From: Malikia granosa
GTDB lineage: Bacteria > Pseudomonadota > Gammaproteobacteria > Burkholderiales > Burkholderiaceae_C
Direction: 5' to 3'
Assembly: GCF_002980595.1 (NCBI RefSeq)
Contig: NZ_PVLQ01000008.1
Span: 124,001 to 188,000, forward strand
DNA length: 64,000 bases
A program made the position numbers and the translations under genes. Positions 54,426 through 63,312 of the stretch are shown here, in pieces (within the stretch, counting starts at the first letter, position 1; every line of letters starts with the position of its first letter). The notes beneath the pieces are model-generated. The model did not search any database. It had not been told where the DNA came from and saw only the letters and a list, made by a program, of their open reading frames with translations.

Positions 54426-55742
54426 ATGAAAGCCACCCCGCTGGTGCTGCGCACCACCGACGCCGATTTCGAAGCCCGCTTCCAGCAGCGCCTGCACTGG
54501 TCGGCCGACACCGATGCCGCGATCGAGCAGCGCGTGGCCGCTATCCTGGCCGACGTGCGGGAGCGGGGCGACGCGGCGGTGATCGAGTACACCCAGCGCT
54601 TCGACGGCCTGCAGGTCGATGGCATGGCCGGACTCGAGCTCAAGCAGGACGAGCTCAAGGCAGCGTTCGACGGCCTGCCCGAGGTCCAGCGCGAGGCGCT
54701 GCAGGCGGCTGCCGCGCGGGTGCGCCGCTACCACGAGGCGCAGAAGCGCGCCAGCGGCGAGAGCTGGAGCTATCGCGACGAGGACGGCACGCTGCTGGGC
54801 CAGAAGGTCACGCCGCTGGACCGGGTCGGCATCTACGTGCCGGGCGGCAAGGCGGCTTATCCGTCTTCCGTGCTGATGAATGCGATTCCGGCCCATGTCG
54901 CTGGCGTGGGCGAGATCATCATGGTGGTGCCGACGCCGCGCGGCGAGAAGAACGCGCTGGTGCTGGCCGCCGCCCATGTGGCCGGCGTGACGCGCGCCTT
55001 CACCATCGGCGGCGCCCAGGCCGTGGCCGCGCTGGCCTATGGCACCGCGACCGTCCCCAAGGTCGACAAGATCACCGGCCCCGGCAACGCCTATGTCGCG
55101 AGCGCCAAGAAGCATGTGTTCGGCACGGTGGGCATCGACATGATCGCCGGCCCGAGCGAGATCCTGGTGCTGGCCGACGGCACGACGCCGCCGGACTGGG
55201 TCGCGATGGACCTGTTCAGTCAGGCCGAGCACGACGAGCTGGCGCAGAGCATCCTGCTGTGCCCGGACGCCGCCTACATCGAGGCGGTGCAGGCCTCGAT
55301 CGACAAGCTGCTGCCCGAGATGCCGCGCGCCGAGATCATCGCCAAGAGCCTGAACGGGCGCGGTGCGCTGATCCTGACCCGCAGCATGGAGGAGGCCTGC
55401 GAGATCAGCAACCGGATCGCGCCCGAGCACCTCGAGGTGTCGTCGAGCGAGCCGCTGCGTTGGGAGCCGCTGCTGCGCCATGCGGGCGCCATCTTCCTGG
55501 GTGCCTACACCAGCGAATCCTTGGGCGACTACTGCGCCGGCCCGAACCACGTGCTGCCGACCAGCGGCACCGCGCGCTTCAGCTCACCGCTGGGTGTCTA
55601 CGATTTCCAGAAGCGCTCCAGCCTGATCGAGGTCAGCGAGGCCGGCGCCCAGGTGCTGGGCCGCATTGCCTCGGTGATCGCGCATGGCGAGGGCCTGCAG
55701 GCGCACGCCCGCGCGGCCGAGCTGCGGCTGCGATCCGCCTGA
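54426..55742 (+). CDS. hisD: Histidinol dehydrogenase
   Basis: Zinc- and NAD-dependent enzyme for the last two steps of histidine biosynthesis. The 438-residue protein has [52 protein letters not shown] and the zinc-ligand region [13 protein letters not shown]. It follows hisG by 22 bases. The usual downstream hisC/hisB genes are missing. Confidence 0.96.
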   Translation: MKATPLVLRTTDADFEARFQQRLHWSADTDAAIEQRVAAILADVRERGDAAVIEYTQRFDGLQVDGMAGLELKQDELKAAFDGLPEVQREALQAAAARVRRYHEAQKRASGESWSYRDEDGTLLGQKVTPLDRVGIYVPGGKAAYPSSVLMNAIPAHVAGVGEIIMVVPTPRGEKNALVLAAAHVAGVTRAFTIGGAQAVAALAYGTATVPKVDKITGPGNAYVASAKKHVFGTVGIDMIAGPSEILVLADGTTPPDWVAMDLFSQAEHDELAQSILLCPDAAYIEAVQASIDKLLPEMPRAEIIAKSLNGRGALILTRSMEEACEISNRIAPEHLEVSSSEPLRWEPLLRHAGAIFLGAYTSESLGDYCAGPNHVLPTSGTARFSSPLGVYDFQKRSSLIEVSEAGAQVLGRIASVIAHGEGLQAHARAAELRLRSA

Positions 55743-55798
55743 CGGCATCCCTGACCCCGGCTGGCGCCGCCTGCGCTGACTGCTTGGAGGGCCGCGCC

Positions 55799-56227
55799 AT
55801 GTTGCAGCAATATCTCGCTTCACCTGGGCCACACTCGCTCGATGCCGCTCCATCGGCATCCCGGCAACCTGCCGGGCTGGATGGACTCGTCATGAACATC
55901 GTGCATGGCGTGGCGGTCTGTGGCGACGAGAACGCCTACCGCCGCATCCTGCATCAGTTCCTCGAGCGCTATCGGGCCGGGGTCGCCGAGTGGCGTTCAG
56001 CGCCAGCGGATCGCGGGCTTGTCCTCGACCTGGCGCACCAGCTCAAGAGTGTAGCCAGCTATCTGGGGCTGGAGCGGCTGGCAGCCACGGCGCACGAGGT
56101 GGATGATCCGGACGCTTCGCTGGAGCAGATCGAGCTCGCGTGGCAGCGACTGCAGGCGACGATGACCGAGGCATTGGCTGCGATTGCCGCTTTCCTGTCG
56201 CCTCCGCCTGGCGACAGTCCCGGCTGA
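55799..56227 (+). CDS. Histidine phosphotransfer (HPt) domain protein
   Basis: 142-residue protein whose central part matches an HPt four-helix bundle. The likely phospho-accepting residue is His80 in DLAHQLKSVASYLGLERLAATAHEV. It has a free N-terminus of about 30 residues of low complexity. ATG 55799 has GGAGG about 9 bases upstream; a second ATG at 55892 is possible. It is convergent with a REC-AraC regulator (14 bases apart), its likely phosphorelay partner. No histidine kinase is in the window. Confidence 0.72.
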   Translation: MLQQYLASPGPHSLDAAPSASRQPAGLDGLVMNIVHGVAVCGDENAYRRILHQFLERYRAGVAEWRSAPADRGLVLDLAHQLKSVASYLGLERLAATAHEVDDPDASLEQIELAWQRLQATMTEALAAIAAFLSPPPGDSPG

Positions 56228-56240
56228 TCCAGGCAGACAC

Positions 56241-57041
56241 TCAGCAGGCCTCGCTGCTGCCGACACCGGCTTGGCGGAACTGGCCGGGCGTCAGCCCGAA
56301 CCGGGCCTTGAAGGCTGCAGTGAAGTTGGCGCCGCTCGTGAAGCCGAGTTCCTGCGCGATGGACTGGATTTCCATCAGCGTCTGCTTCAGCAACTGGCAT
56401 GCCTGGCGCATGCGCGCCTCGCGCAGGTACTCGAAAACGCTCATGTCGACCCGCTGCTTGAACGCCTGGCCCAGGCGGCTGACGTTGGTGCCCGCCGCCC
56501 GCGCGACCTGCTCGAGCTTGGGGGTGCGGTCCATTTGAGCCAGCAGGTAGGAGCTCGCCGCCTCGAAGATCAGGTCGTCCAGCGTGGCCGGGGAACCTTG
56601 GGCCGTACCGGCCGGCATCACTACGGGCTTGGGCTTTTCTTGCAGATGGAGGGCCAGGCGCAAGCCGACTTCCGCGAAGTTGAATGGCTTGTGGATGTAG
56701 TCCACGGCTCCCGCCAGCAGGCCGTGAACCCGGTCGTCTGGCGTCGTCGCCCCGGACAGGAACATCACGTCAACCGATCTCGTCCTGCAGCCCGTTTTCA
56801 GGATGCGGCAGGCGGTGAGTCCGTCGCAGTGCGGCATGTTGATGTCCATCAGCACCAGATCGGGGAGCAGGCGCCTGGTCTGTGCAATCGCTTCCGCTCC
56901 GTCGCTGGCCAGGTAGACATGGCAGCCCTGTTTCCTCAGGTATTGCGCCAGCAGTTCCTGCTGGATGGGCTCGTCCTCCGCGATCAACAGGCGTCGTCCA
57001 TGCAGCCGGGACAACTCGGAAGTCTGGATGTGGTCGTTCAT
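56241..57041 (-). CDS. Response regulator with REC and AraC-type DNA-binding domain
   Basis: 266-residue regulator. The N-terminal receiver has acidic residues in IAEDEP, phospho-acceptor Asp66 in DLVLMD and Lys118 in YIHKPF. The C-terminal half is an AraC/XylS double helix-turn-helix (about residues 165-260) with ELGFTSGANFTAAFKARFGLTPGQFRQ. ATG 57041 is the most natural start; an ATG at 57089 would extend it by 16 residues. It is divergent from the chemoreceptor gene, which it may regulate. Confidence 0.88.
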   Translation of the reverse strand: MNDHIQTSELSRLHGRRLLIAEDEPIQQELLAQYLRKQGCHVYLASDGAEAIAQTRRLLPDLVLMDINMPHCDGLTACRILKTGCRTRSVDVMFLSGATTPDDRVHGLLAGAVDYIHKPFNFAEVGLRLALHLQEKPKPVVMPAGTAQGSPATLDDLIFEAASSYLLAQMDRTPKLEQVARAAGTNVSRLGQAFKQRVDMSVFEYLREARMRQACQLLKQTLMEIQSIAQELGFTSGANFTAAFKARFGLTPGQFRQAGVGSSEAC

Positions 57042-57164
57042 TGACTCAGATGGAACGACCGTGAAAACATTTGGTTGCAGCAATGCCATCTCATCGCTGG
57101 GCAATGTTGAATCCAGCACGGTCAAGCTAAATTCACATATAAGGTCTTGTTTATACATGGAATT

Positions 57165-58721
57165 ATGAGCTTTAACACCGCGGCGACGCACGGAGAGTTT
57201 GACTACGATCAAGGCTTGACGCTGATGTCGGTCACCGACACGCAAAGCTACATCACCTACGCGAACGAGGCTTTCGCGGAGGTCAGCGGTTATCACGACG
57301 GCGAGCTTCAGGGGCAGCCGCACAAGATCGTTCGCCATCCCGACATGCCGGCTGCCGCCTTTGCCGACATGTGGACGACCCTGAAGCAGGGCATGTCCTG
57401 GACCGCGCTGGTCAAGAACCGGCGCAAGGACGGTGGCCATTACTGGGTGCGCGCGAACGCTGCCCCCATGGTGCGTGACGGGCAGGTGGCCGGGTATATC
57501 TCGGTGCGCACCAAGCCCAGGCGCGAGGAGATCGCCGCGGCCGAGCAGCTGTACGGCGACTTCCGCGCCGGCCGGGCCGGTTCGCGCCGTTTCCATCGTG
57601 GCCTGGTCGTGCGCACCGGCCTCGGGTCCTGGCGCTCGCTGTTGCAATTGATCTCGGTGGCCGCGCGCATACGTCTGGTGCTGGCCTTCATCGCCCTGGG
57701 CCAGCTGGGCCTGCTGGCCTCGCTCGGGCTCGGCACGGTGCCGCTGGCAACGGCGGCCGGGGTGACGCTGCTGCTCTGCGGCTTGGCAGACGCCTGGCTG
57801 CAAGTGCAGATCAGTCGCCCCCTTGCCAAGGTGGCCCAGCACGCGCAGTCGGTGGCGGCCGGCAACATGGTTCGCTCGCAGCATTTCAACCGGATCGACG
57901 ACATCGGCATGATCATGCGGTCGGTGAACCAGGCGGGACTGAACCTGCGTTCGCTGGTCGCCGATGTCGAGGCGCAGGTCGAAGGCGTCCAGGGCGTCAG
58001 CCAGCAGATCCGGCAGGCCGGCAACGATCTGGCAGCTCGGACCGAGCAGTCGGCTTCCGGGCTGGAGCAGACCGCTGCGTCGATGGAAGAGCTCACCTCG
58101 ACCGTGGTGCAGAATGCCGACGGCGCACGCGAGGCGACACAGCTGGCCCAGGGGGCCAGCCAGGCCGCCGAACGGGGCGGAGCAGTGGTCGCGCAGGTGG
58201 TCGAGCTGATGCAGCGCATCACGAGCAGCTCGAAAAAGATCGCCGACATCATCGGGCTGATCGATGGCATCGCCTTCCAGACCAATATCCTGGCGCTGAA
58301 CGCGGCGGTGGAAGCTGCGCGAGCCGGCGAGCAGGGGCGTGGCTTCGCGGTCGTGGCGAGCGAGGTGCGCAGCCTGGCCCAGAGAAGCGCTGACGCAGCG
58401 CACGAAATCAAGTCGCTGATCGAGGAAAGCGTGGCGGAGGTCAACTCTGGCTCGTCCTTGGTCCGGCAGGCCGGCGACACCATGAACGGCCTAGTGCGCG
58501 AAGTCCAGCGCGTCAGCCAGCTGATCGGCGAAATCACGACCGCAAGCAACGAGCAGGCCAATGGCGTGTCTCAGGTCTGCGTGGCGGTCGCCGAACTTGA
58601 CCGGGTGACGCAGGAGAATGCCACCATGGTGCAGGGCAGCGTGGATGCCGCGCATGTACTGATGGCGCGGGCTGAGCGCCTGGGCGACGCGGTCAAGGTC
58701 TACAAGAACCGGTACGCTTGA
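57165..58721 (+). CDS. PAS-domain methyl-accepting chemotaxis protein (Aer-like)
   Basis: 518-residue chemoreceptor. An N-terminal PAS domain (about 10-115) with [38 protein letters not shown] resembles FAD-binding Aer sensors. Hydrophobic segments follow (about 165-215), then a HAMP-like linker and the MCP signalling hairpin [37 protein letters not shown]. It ends VYKNRYA with no CheR-docking pentapeptide. An in-frame ATG at 57147 is also possible. Likely an energy/redox or aerotaxis sensor. Confidence 0.9.
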   Translation: MSFNTAATHGEFDYDQGLTLMSVTDTQSYITYANEAFAEVSGYHDGELQGQPHKIVRHPDMPAAAFADMWTTLKQGMSWTALVKNRRKDGGHYWVRANAAPMVRDGQVAGYISVRTKPRREEIAAAEQLYGDFRAGRAGSRRFHRGLVVRTGLGSWRSLLQLISVAARIRLVLAFIALGQLGLLASLGLGTVPLATAAGVTLLLCGLADAWLQVQISRPLAKVAQHAQSVAAGNMVRSQHFNRIDDIGMIMRSVNQAGLNLRSLVADVEAQVEGVQGVSQQIRQAGNDLAARTEQSASGLEQTAASMEELTSTVVQNADGAREATQLAQGASQAAERGGAVVAQVVELMQRITSSSKKIADIIGLIDGIAFQTNILALNAAVEAARAGEQGRGFAVVASEVRSLAQRSADAAHEIKSLIEESVAEVNSGSSLVRQAGDTMNGLVREVQRVSQLIGEITTASNEQANGVSQVCVAVAELDRVTQENATMVQGSVDAAHVLMARAERLGDAVKVYKNRYA

Positions 58722-58743
58722 GACGGCCTGCTCCCAGCCTGGC

Positions 58744-59514
58744 TCACCAGGGAATGATCTGTCCGGCGTGGTCGACGAACTGCGCCCGCCCGGTCGGTTC
58801 CAGGCCGTCGAGCACGCGCAGCAGGCGGGCGGCCGAATCGAGCGGGTCCATTGCCTGTTCGCCGACGAAGGGCCGGCTCAGGCCCGAGCGCACCGTGCCG
58901 GGCTGCAGCGCCGCGACCACGGCCAGCGGGCGCCGGCGCGCGATCTCGATCGCTGCCGTCTGCAGCAGCATGTTGAGCGCTGCCTTGGACGCGCGGTAGC
59001 CGTACCAGCCGCCCTTGCGGTTGTCCTCGATGCTGCCAACCCGGGCCGACAGCTTGGCCCAGATCACGCGCTCCCCTGTGGCCAGCCGGGGCAGCAGCCG
59101 CTGCAGCAGCAAGGCCGGGCCGATCGCATTGATGCTCATCGCGTCCTGCAGCGCTCCGGCATCGAGCTCGTCGAGCCGCTTTTCCGGCGGGCGTCCATCG
59201 AGCAGCAGCGCGCCGGTGGCGTCGATCACGAGCTGGAACGGACCCCGCTCGGCCAGCGTCAGCGCCAGCCGCTCGAGGCTGGCCGGGTCCCTGAGGTCGA
59301 AGCCGGGATCGCTCTGGCGCGACAGTCCGATCACGCTGGCGCAGCGCGGATCGGACTGCAGCAGCGTCACGAAGGCCTGGCCGATGGCGCCGCTGGCGCC
59401 CAGCACCAGGGCCGAATAGCCCGCACGCAGGCTCTGCATCGACGGGGCGGGGAGGGCGGTGTGGTCTTGCATGTCGTCTTTGCTCGGAGGTGCAGGATCA
59501 AGCGGATCACTCAT
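58744..59514 (-). CDS. Short-chain dehydrogenase/reductase of the LitR-linked cluster
   Basis: 256-residue SDR with the cofactor site GASGAIG (39-45), an NAG-like segment (SINAIG) and the catalytic Ser/Tyr/Lys set in KLSARVG and YRASK. It overlaps the upstream litR-like gene by eight bases (ATGAGTGA), so both are one transcript. Another ATG lies at 59472. SDRs of this type recur in LitR/CarH clusters beside cfa-like genes; the substrate is unknown. Confidence 0.85.
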   Translation of the reverse strand: MSDPLDPAPPSKDDMQDHTALPAPSMQSLRAGYSALVLGASGAIGQAFVTLLQSDPRCASVIGLSRQSDPGFDLRDPASLERLALTLAERGPFQLVIDATGALLLDGRPPEKRLDELDAGALQDAMSINAIGPALLLQRLLPRLATGERVIWAKLSARVGSIEDNRKGGWYGYRASKAALNMLLQTAAIEIARRRPLAVVAALQPGTVRSGLSRPFVGEQAMDPLDSAARLLRVLDGLEPTGRAQFVDHAGQIIPW

Positions 59515-60439
59515 GGGCCGCGCGCCAGCGCGCCAGGCCGGCATCGACCTGCGCACCATTGACGACCGGCCGCACGTCCTGGGGCAGGCGGCGCCGGTTG
59601 GCGTCGATCCAGGCGCCGCCGACCCAGAGTTCGGTCGCGGGCGGCAATTGCTCGCGCAGCAGCGACAGCTGCTCCGTGACCTCGCGCACCGAGGCGTGCA
59701 GGCTGATGCTGAGCGCGACGATGTCGATGCCGAGATGCCCGACCGCGGCCAGGATCTCGCTCGCGGGCAGCCGCGGGCCGAGCGCGAGCCGTTCGCAGCC
59801 GGCGAGCGCGAAATAGCATTCGGCCATCAGCAGGCCCAGCGTGTGCTGCTCCTGCGGCAGCGTGGTCAGCAGCACCCGCGGCGGGCGGTTGTCGCCTTGG
59901 CTGTCGAGCTTGGCGATGGCTTCGCGCAGCACCGACTGCAGGGTTTCGCTGAACAAGTGCTCCTGGTGGATCGAGAGCCGGTTCGCCAGCCAGGCCTGGC
60001 CGATGTGCTGGCCCAGCGGGACCAGCAATTGCTCGATCGCCTGCGCCAGGCCCAGCTGCTGCAGCTCTTGCTGCAGCGCCGCCCGCAGCTGCAGCTGCTG
60101 GCCCTGTTCTAGCAGGGCCAGCCAGCCGTCCAGGCCGGTCGCCGCGCACTGATCCGCCGGGGCACAGCTGGCCTGCAGCAAGGCCTCGAGCTGCGGCAGC
60201 GGCAAGGGCACGACCTGGCCCGGCCGATGGCCCGCGTCGAGCAGCTGCTTGATCCGCAGCAGGCGCTGCAGCTGCGGCTGGTCGTACAGGCGGTCGCCAC
60301 GCGCATCGCGCAGCGGGGTCGGAAAGCCGTAGCGGCGCTCCCAGACCCGCAGGGCGTCCTTGCCCAGTCCGGTGTCGCGCTCGATCTCGGCGATGTTCCA
60401 GAGCTGGGCGGATGGAGGGCTGGCGGTGGTCGGATTCAT
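59507..60439 (-). CDS. litR: MerR-family regulator with B12-binding domain (LitR/CarH photoreceptor type)
   Basis: 310-residue transcription factor. Residues 14-80 are a MerR helix-turn-helix (WNIAEIERDTGLGKDALRVWERRYGFP). The C-terminal half is a cobalamin-binding domain with the CarH hallmark W-x9-EH (Trp150, Glu160-His161). A cobalt-ligand motif E-x-H-x-x-G follows (Glu197, His199, Gly202). In CarH, adenosylcobalamin holds a DNA-bound tetramer in the dark and light breaks it. ATG 60439 opens on the MerR domain. It is divergent from gpx and the lipid-modification genes, its probable targets. Whether it binds adenosylcobalamin is inferred from the motifs. Confidence 0.85.
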   Translation of the reverse strand: MNPTTASPPSAQLWNIAEIERDTGLGKDALRVWERRYGFPTPLRDARGDRLYDQPQLQRLLRIKQLLDAGHRPGQVVPLPLPQLEALLQASCAPADQCAATGLDGWLALLEQGQQLQLRAALQQELQQLGLAQAIEQLLVPLGQHIGQAWLANRLSIHQEHLFSETLQSVLREAIAKLDSQGDNRPPRVLLTTLPQEQHTLGLLMAECYFALAGCERLALGPRLPASEILAAVGHLGIDIVALSISLHASVREVTEQLSLLREQLPPATELWVGGAWIDANRRRLPQDVRPVVNGAQVDAGLARWRAAHE

Positions 60440-60523
60440 GGTCGCGGGGGAAGAGGCTGAAAAATGGATTGGGGCTTTGTCTTGAGCGTCACACGCGACT
60501 TGCATAAATGAAGCATACTTGGC

Positions 60524-60538
60524 TTTGTCTAAGACAAA
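60524..60538. promoter_or_regulatory. Palindromic candidate operator in the litR-gpx divergent region
   Basis: Perfect 15-base palindrome TTTGTCT-A-AGACAAA, 11 bases before the gpx ATG and just upstream of its GAGG. A further half-site TTTGTCT lies at 60476-60482. On the minus strand the palindrome contributes TAGACA, 17 bases before TTTATG, a possible litR promoter. This would suit repression of both directions by LitR. Confidence 0.5.
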
Positions 60539-60549
60539 TAGAGGCCGCC

Positions 60550-61131
60550 ATGAAATTCCTGCATTTGAGCCTGCCTTTTGCCGCTGCCGCGATGACGGCC
60601 CTCGGCGCTGCCTCCGTGCAGGCCGCCGAGCCGGCCGCCAGCTGCCCGGCCCTGCTGCAGCACAGCTTCCCGAGGCTGCAGGACGAGAAGCCGCAGTCGC
60701 TCTGCCAGTACAGCGGCAAGGTGCTGCTGGTGGTCAACACCGCCAGCTACTGCGGCTTCACCGGCCAGTACGAGGGCCTGGAGCAGCTGCACGCGCGCTA
60801 CCGCGACCGTGGCCTGGTCGTGCTGGGCTTCCCGTCCAACGACTTCGCCCAGGAGACCGGCAGCAACCAGCAGATCGCCGAATTCTGCAGCAATACCTAC
60901 GGCGTCAAGTTTCCGATGTTCGCCAAGAGCTCGGTCGCTGGCGCCCAGGCCTCGCCCTTCTTCCGCCAGCTGGCCGAGGCCACCGGCCAGAAGCCGCGCT
61001 GGAACTTCTACAAATACCTGATCGGTCGCGATGGCAAGCCGGTTGCCTCCTACTCGAGCATGACCGGGCCCGATAGCCAGGCCCTGCGGCGCGAGATCGA
61101 ACGCCTGCTGGCCCTGCCGGCCCCCCGCTGA
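60550..61131 (+). CDS. Exported glutathione peroxidase-like thiol peroxidase
   Basis: 193-residue protein with an N-terminal signal peptide (MKFLHLSLPFAAAAMTALGAASVQA), so it acts in the periplasm. The peroxidase core has the active-site Cys in NTASYCGFTGQYEGLE, the FPSNDFAQETGSNQQIAEFC block and the WNFYKYLIGRDG segment carrying catalytic Trp/Asn. It probably reduces lipid or organic hydroperoxides using thioredoxin-like donors. ATG 60550 has GAGG five bases upstream. First gene of the plus-strand arm opposite litR. Confidence 0.88.
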   Translation: MKFLHLSLPFAAAAMTALGAASVQAAEPAASCPALLQHSFPRLQDEKPQSLCQYSGKVLLVVNTASYCGFTGQYEGLEQLHARYRDRGLVVLGFPSNDFAQETGSNQQIAEFCSNTYGVKFPMFAKSSVAGAQASPFFRQLAEATGQKPRWNFYKYLIGRDGKPVASYSSMTGPDSQALRREIERLLALPAPR

Positions 61132-61143
61132 AGGAAGAAAAAG

Positions 61144-62448
61144 ATGAAGATTGCAATCGTCGGCTCCGGCATCTCGGGCCTGGCCGTGGCCCATGCGCTC
61201 AAGGGCCAGGCGGCCTTGACCCTGTTCGAGGCCGGCGACTATTTCGGCGGCCATACCCACACGGTGGACGTGACCCTGCCCGACGCCAGCGGCCGCCCGG
61301 TCACCCAGGGCGTCGATACCGGCTTCCTGGTCTACAACGAGCGCACCTACCCGCAGCTGATCGCGCTGTTCGAGCAACTGGGCGTCGCGACCGCCAAGTC
61401 CGACATGTCGTTCTCGGTCCAGGTGCCGGCGGCTGGCAACGGACGCGCGCTGGAATGGAGCGGCAGCAACCTGGCCTCGCTGTTCGCGCAGAAGCGCAAC
61501 CTGCTCAATCCGCGCTTCCTCGGCATGCTGGCCGACCTGCTGCGCTTCAACAAGCTGTGCACCCGCATCGCCGAGCAGGGGGTGGACGCCGAGCTGATGC
61601 AGCCGCTGGGCGACTTCCTCTCGGCCCATCGCTTCGGCGCGGCGTTCCGCGACTGGTATTTCCTGCCGATGCTGGGCTGCATCTGGAGCTGCCCGACCGA
61701 CCAGATGCTGCAGTTCCCGGTCGCGACCATGATCCGCTTCTGCCACAACCATGGCCTGATCCAGGTCAGCAACCGGCCGCAATGGCACACGGTGGCCGGC
61801 GGTGCGCGTCACTATGTCGAGAAGATCCTGGCCGGCATCGCCGACAAGCGGCTCAACACGCCGGTGCGGCTGATCGAGCGCGATGCCGCCGGGGTGCGGA
61901 TCGTGACCGATCACGGCGCCGAGCGCTTCGACCAGCTGGTGCTCGCGACCCATTCCGACCAGGCGCTCGCGCTGCTGCGCGAGCCCAGCGCACTGGAGCG
62001 CGAGCTGCTCGGCGCGATCCGCTACCAGCCCAACCGGGCCGTGCTGCACACCGACGTGTCGGTGATGCCGCAGCGCCGGCGTGCCTGGGCGGCCTGGAAC
62101 TACGAGCGCGCCGCCGACGACGGCCGCGAGTCGGCCCGGGTCTGCCTGCATTACTGGCTCAACCTGCTGCAGCCGCTGCCGTTCGCGCAGGATGTCATCG
62201 TGTCGCTCAATCCGGTGCGCGAGATCGATCCGGCCCGCATCATCGGCGAGTACGAGTACGCGCATCCGGTGTTCGACCTGGCAGCGATCCGGGCCCAGCA
62301 GCGCCTGGGCGAGCTGCAGGGTCAGCAGCACAGCTGGTTCTGCGGTGCCTGGACCGGCTACGGCTTCCACGAGGACGGACTCAAGTCCGGGCTGGCGGTG
62401 GCGGCCGGCCTCCAGCAGCAGCTGCAGGACTGGCGGGAGGCCGCATGA
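61144..62448 (+). CDS. FAD/NAD(P)-binding amine-oxidase-like protein (COG2907)
   Basis: 434-residue flavoprotein with the FAD site IVGSGISGLAVAHAL at the N-terminus and YFGGHTHTVDV, then GVDTGFLVYNERTYPQL and the C-terminal FAD contact WFCGAWTGYGFHEDGLKSGL. It belongs to a family found next to cfa-like methyltransferases and DUF1365 genes and thought to act on membrane fatty acids. It follows gpx by 12 bases and overlaps the DUF1365 gene by four. Confidence 0.88.
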   Translation: MKIAIVGSGISGLAVAHALKGQAALTLFEAGDYFGGHTHTVDVTLPDASGRPVTQGVDTGFLVYNERTYPQLIALFEQLGVATAKSDMSFSVQVPAAGNGRALEWSGSNLASLFAQKRNLLNPRFLGMLADLLRFNKLCTRIAEQGVDAELMQPLGDFLSAHRFGAAFRDWYFLPMLGCIWSCPTDQMLQFPVATMIRFCHNHGLIQVSNRPQWHTVAGGARHYVEKILAGIADKRLNTPVRLIERDAAGVRIVTDHGAERFDQLVLATHSDQALALLREPSALERELLGAIRYQPNRAVLHTDVSVMPQRRRAWAAWNYERAADDGRESARVCLHYWLNLLQPLPFAQDVIVSLNPVREIDPARIIGEYEYAHPVFDLAAIRAQQRLGELQGQQHSWFCGAWTGYGFHEDGLKSGLAVAAGLQQQLQDWREAA

Positions 62449-63293
62449 GCCTGTCGGCCGCACCAGCCGCTTCGGCCTCCTCGACCCCCTCAGCAGCGGT
62501 CGAGCCAGCGGGCTGGCCTGGCGCCGGGCCGCTGATCGGCTTCGGCCAGGTGCACCACAGCCGGCTGCGGCCGAGCCGCAACGACTTCAGCTATCCGACC
62601 TGCTTCCTGCTGTTGCCGATGCGCCGCCTGGCGGCTGACCCGGCGGCGGCTGGCGCGCTGGCGCTGAACCGCCCGGGGCTGCTCAGCTTCTTCGATGCCG
62701 ATCATGGCGACGGCCGCGGTCCGGAGCAGGGCGGCGCGCTGGCCTGGCTCGACGAGCTGTTGCGCGCCGAGGGCATCAGCGACGCCGATGGCGAGGTCTG
62801 GCTCCATGCCTATCCGCGCATGCTCGGCCATACCTTCAAGCCGGTCAGCTTCTGGTATTGCGAGCGCGCCGACGGCAGCCTGCGCGCGATCGTGGCCGAG
62901 GTCAACAACACCTTCGGCGAACGCCACTGCTACCTGCTCGAGCAGCCGCGCTACGGTATCGAATTGCAGGCCGAAAAGGTCTTCCATGTCTCGCCCTTCT
63001 GCGAGCTGGCCGGGCGCTACCGCTTCCGCTTCCTGCGCCACGGGCAGGGCGGCGAGCTGCAGACCCTGGTGCGGGTCGACCATGACGACGAGGCCGGCCC
63101 GCTGCTGCGCACCAGCGTCGGCGGCCGGCTCGAGCCCGTCACGCGCGCCAGCCTGCGGCGTGCGCTGCTGGGCTATCCCGCCATGACGCTGATGATCGTG
63201 TGGCGCATCCACTGGCAGGCGCTCAAGCTCTGGGTCAAGCGGGTGCGCTTCCATGCCAAGCCCGCTCCGCCTGACCGATTCCTGACCCGCTGA
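62445..63293 (+). CDS. DUF1365 family protein
   Basis: 282-residue protein of unknown biochemical function. Conserved DUF1365 blocks are HHSRLRPSRNDFSYPTCFLLLP near the N-terminus, YPRMLGHTFKPVSFWYCER, and EVNNTFGERHCYLLE followed by KVFHVSPFCELAGRYRFRF. A hydrophobic stretch ALLGYPAMTLMIVWRIHWQALKLW near the C-terminus suggests membrane association. The start overlaps the flavoprotein stop (ATGA). It is almost always found between COG2907 and cfa-like genes. Confidence 0.88.
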   Translation: MSLSAAPAASASSTPSAAVEPAGWPGAGPLIGFGQVHHSRLRPSRNDFSYPTCFLLLPMRRLAADPAAAGALALNRPGLLSFFDADHGDGRGPEQGGALAWLDELLRAEGISDADGEVWLHAYPRMLGHTFKPVSFWYCERADGSLRAIVAEVNNTFGERHCYLLEQPRYGIELQAEKVFHVSPFCELAGRYRFRFLRHGQGGELQTLVRVDHDDEAGPLLRTSVGGRLEPVTRASLRRALLGYPAMTLMIVWRIHWQALKLWVKRVRFHAKPAPPDRFLTR

Positions 63294-63312
63294 CCTTCGG
63301 GAGACTCCATCC

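Noticed and set aside
57042-57164. FliA (sigma-28) promoter for the chemoreceptor gene
   Set aside because: A TAAA-like element is present but no GCCGATAA-type -10 at the right spacing.
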